From: Micromonospora sp. NBC_01813
Lineage (GTDB): Bacteria; Actinomycetota; Actinomycetes; Mycobacteriales; Micromonosporaceae
DNA length: 64,000 nt
Assembly: GCF_035917335.1 (NCBI RefSeq)
Contig: NZ_CP109067.1
Span: forward strand, 3,967,001-4,031,000
Reading direction: 5' to 3'
The notes beneath the pieces are model-generated. The model made no database searches and was not told the DNA's origin. It saw nothing but the letters and a program-made list of their open reading frames with translations. Within the stretch, counting starts at the first letter, position 1, and each line of letters starts with the position of its first letter. The translations under genes were made by a program, and so were the position numbers. Shown one piece after another: positions 62,367-64,000 of the stretch.

Positions 62367-62945
62367 ATGGTCGAGGGGTGGCACGGCTGGGTCGGCACGA
62401 TCACCGGCGTAGTGCTCTGCACGGTGGTCGTACTGCCGGTGGCCGCACTGGCAGTCTGGGCGCTGGCGCGCCGCCGGACCGCCGCTGGCTGCACCTCCGC
62501 GCGGGCCTGGCGGTTGTCGGTGGCCGAGGTCGGCATCGGGTACGGGACGGTGCCCTGGGTCTGGATGATCCTGTTGCCGGGCGACCAGGCCGGCACCGTC
62601 CCCGGCAGGGTGAGCCTGATGCCACTGCGGGATCTACTCACGGTCGTCGCCAGCGATCCGACGACCGTGACCGTCCAGATCATCGGCAACCTGCTGGTCT
62701 TCGCCGCGCTGGGCTTCTTCGCCCCGCTGCGGTTCGCGGCGCTCGCGTCGGTGCCGCGGATCCTGGCCCTCGCGGCCGGCTGCTCGGTCCTGGTCGAGAC
62801 CGCGCAGTACGTCCTGCGGCTGGACCGGGTGTCCTCCGTCGACGACGTACTGCTCAACACGGCAGGTGCCGGGCTGGCCGCGCTGGCCTCCCGCCGCTGG
62901 TGGTGTGGTCGGGGCGGCCCCTCGGCAACTGGCTCGACGCTCTGA
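62367..62945 (+). CDS. VanZ-family membrane protein
   Basis: 192 aa from the ATG at 62367 (GGAGG seven bases before). Four or five membrane helices carry the VanZ pattern IIGNLLVFAALGFFAPLRF and VLVETAQYVLRLDRVSSVDDVLLNTAGAGLAAL. VanZ-like proteins occur widely in Gram-positive bacteria; low-level teicoplanin resistance is known for one member, while the biochemical role is unclear. It is divergent from the ImmA/IrrE-type gene and has no van genes near it. Confidence 0.87.
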   Translation: MVEGWHGWVGTITGVVLCTVVVLPVAALAVWALARRRTAAGCTSARAWRLSVAEVGIGYGTVPWVWMILLPGDQAGTVPGRVSLMPLRDLLTVVASDPTTVTVQIIGNLLVFAALGFFAPLRFAALASVPRILALAAGCSVLVETAQYVLRLDRVSSVDDVLLNTAGAGLAALASRRWWCGRGGPSATGSTL

Positions 62946-63073
62946 CGGTCCGGCACCCCACCACGACCCTCCTCGGTGGACTCAGCCAGCTGGCCGAAGT
63001 CTGGCGAGTTTCCTGTACTGGTCGTCGGCTTATCGGTGGTTGGAAAGGTGCCAATGGATCAACCATTTGGTTC

Positions 63074-64000
63074 ATGGCAACATATGACAAAGGAAAGCGA
63101 GCCCTGATCGTCGGGCTCGGGATCAGCGGCATCTCCACCGCCGTCCGGCTGCGCTCGATCGGCTGGGAACCGGTGATCGTGGAACGGGCGCCAGCCCGCC
63201 GTGGGGGCGGCTACTTCCTCGGCGTCTTCGGCGCAGGTCAGGACGCTGCGCGCAGGCTGGGCATCCTGGACGCCATTCCAGACCGGGTGCCGACGGACAC
63301 CACCACGTTCGTCGTGAATCGCACCGGCGGGAAGCGGCGCGGGATGGGGTTCACCGACTTCCCCGGCCGGCTCCGGTGCATGCTGCGGGGTGACGTGGAG
63401 CGGGGCGCGTTCTCGGCGTTGCCCGACGATGTCGAGATCCGGTACTCGACGTCGCCGACCCGGATCGAACAGGACGACGACGGTGTCGACGTGACGCTGG
63501 AGCGCAACGGCGCTGCCGGCACCGAACGCTTCGATCTCGTGGTGGGTGCCGACGGTGTCCGATCCACTGTGCGCCGGCTGGCGTTCGGCCCGCATTCGCA
63601 GTTCCTGCACCCGCTCGGTTACCTGATCGGCGCGTGTCTGCTGCCGCACCCGATCGCCGGCATGGGGCCCAACGAGGGCGCCATCCTGCTCGAACCGGGC
63701 CGTTCGCTATGGGTTTTCCCGATAAAGGATCATCCACCGACGGCTTTCTTCTCCTACCGTACCGATGATATTGATCGCGAATTTCTCGGCCGCCCCATTG
63801 ACCGGCTCCGGGCCGCTTTCGGGCCTCAGGAGTACGGTCGTCTGCTCGGCGAGGCCCTCGACGTGTACGAGGCCGCGGACCAGCCGCTGTTCGACACAGC
63901 CGAACAGGTGCGGATGCGCAAGTGGTCGACGGGCCGGGTGGTGCTCATTGGGGACGCCGCGTGGTGCCTGACCGTCTTCTCGGGCATGGGAGTGTCGTCG
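63074..64000 (+). CDS. FAD-dependent monooxygenase, truncated by the window end
   Basis: The open frame runs from ATG 63074 to the last base, 309 codons without a stop. The FAD-binding GxGxxG reads IVGLGISGISTAVRL. The DG motif is VVGADGVRSTVRR, and the GD motif is VVLIGDAAWC near residue 295. These are the three fingerprints of class A flavoprotein hydroxylases of the PHBH/TetX kind. Such enzymes hydroxylate aromatics or antibiotics; the substrate is unknown. The C-terminal part is outside. The start has no strong ribosome site. Confidence 0.87.
   Translation, partial: MATYDKGKRALIVGLGISGISTAVRLRSIGWEPVIVERAPARRGGGYFLGVFGAGQDAARRLGILDAIPDRVPTDTTTFVVNRTGGKRRGMGFTDFPGRLRCMLRGDVERGAFSALPDDVEIRYSTSPTRIEQDDDGVDVTLERNGAAGTERFDLVVGADGVRSTVRRLAFGPHSQFLHPLGYLIGACLLPHPIAGMGPNEGAILLEPGRSLWVFPIKDHPPTAFFSYRTDDIDREFLGRPIDRLRAAFGPQEYGRLLGEALDVYEAADQPLFDTAEQVRMRKWSTGRVVLIGDAAWCLTVFSGMGVSS

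Noticed and set aside
62367-62945. Glycopeptide resistance cluster
   Set aside because: VanZ-like protein stands alone; no vanH, vanA, vanX or regulator genes are near.

Overview
The window comes from a high-GC actinomycete chromosome. Dense operons with GTGA/ATGA/TTGA start-stop overlaps, many GTG starts, a complete type VII (ESX) secretion locus, a SARP/AfsR regulator, WYL regulators and SigE-type ECF factors all fit Actinomycetota. The gene style (YbaB and mycosin inside the ESX locus, a beta-helix/AAA fusion, an MoxR-DUF58-TgpA operon beside it) resembles Micromonosporaceae, but the genus is inferred. No rRNA, tRNA, CRISPR array or transposase was recognised.

Layout. 1-7.5 kb: the tail of an OmpR-type response regulator, its histidine kinase, then a four-gene overlapping operon (secreted beta-propeller/FN3 protein, MoxR AAA ATPase, DUF58 protein, transglutaminase-like membrane protein that lacks its catalytic Cys and His). 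7.5-29.1 kb: an ESX locus. The left arm on the minus strand holds YbaB, an EspC-like protein, a 1361-aa CpnT-like polymorphic toxin, a candidate immunity gene, a zinc-ribbon protein, EccE, a beta-helix+AAA EccA-like ATPase and a pseudokinase. The plus strand holds mycosin, two WXG100-type proteins, EccC, a second EspC-like protein and a Pro/Gly-rich helical substrate. EccD and EccB return on the minus strand. 29-36 kb: small metabolic and regulatory genes (methyltransferase, AraC regulator, fructosamine-kinase-like protein, Tat-exported PHP protein, zinc-finger TetR, GNAT, VOC) and a decayed oxidoreductase pseudogene. 36-40.7 kb: an AfsR-like SARP regulator followed by two related secreted proteins of unknown family. 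40.7-48.9 kb: TetR/NmrA pair with clear operators, a 46-bp hairpin, an RNase HI with a Cys/His tail, a TetR gene, and a two-component/ABC exporter operon whose permease is frameshifted by an 8-bp tandem repeat. 49-52 kb: ECF sigma factor with two tandem membrane-anchored paralogues. 52-64 kb: two WYL regulators, three alpha/beta or serine hydrolases, a lower-GC patch with a four-helix membrane protein, an ImmA/IrrE-PIN module, VanZ, and a truncated FAD monooxygenase at the edge.

How it fits together. The ESX core (EccB, EccC, EccD, EccE, MycP, EccA-like ATPase) would export three apparent substrate pairs. In each pair one small partner carries a YxxxD/E tail signal and the other does not: EsxB-like/EsxA-like, EspC-like/Pro-Gly protein, and EspC-like/CpnT-like toxin. 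The toxin ends in a domain that I read as RelA/SpoT-like nucleotidyltransferase-related. It is followed, with a GTGA overlap, by a small probable immunity gene, and both sit in a local drop of GC. This toxin-immunity module is the most interesting element of the window.
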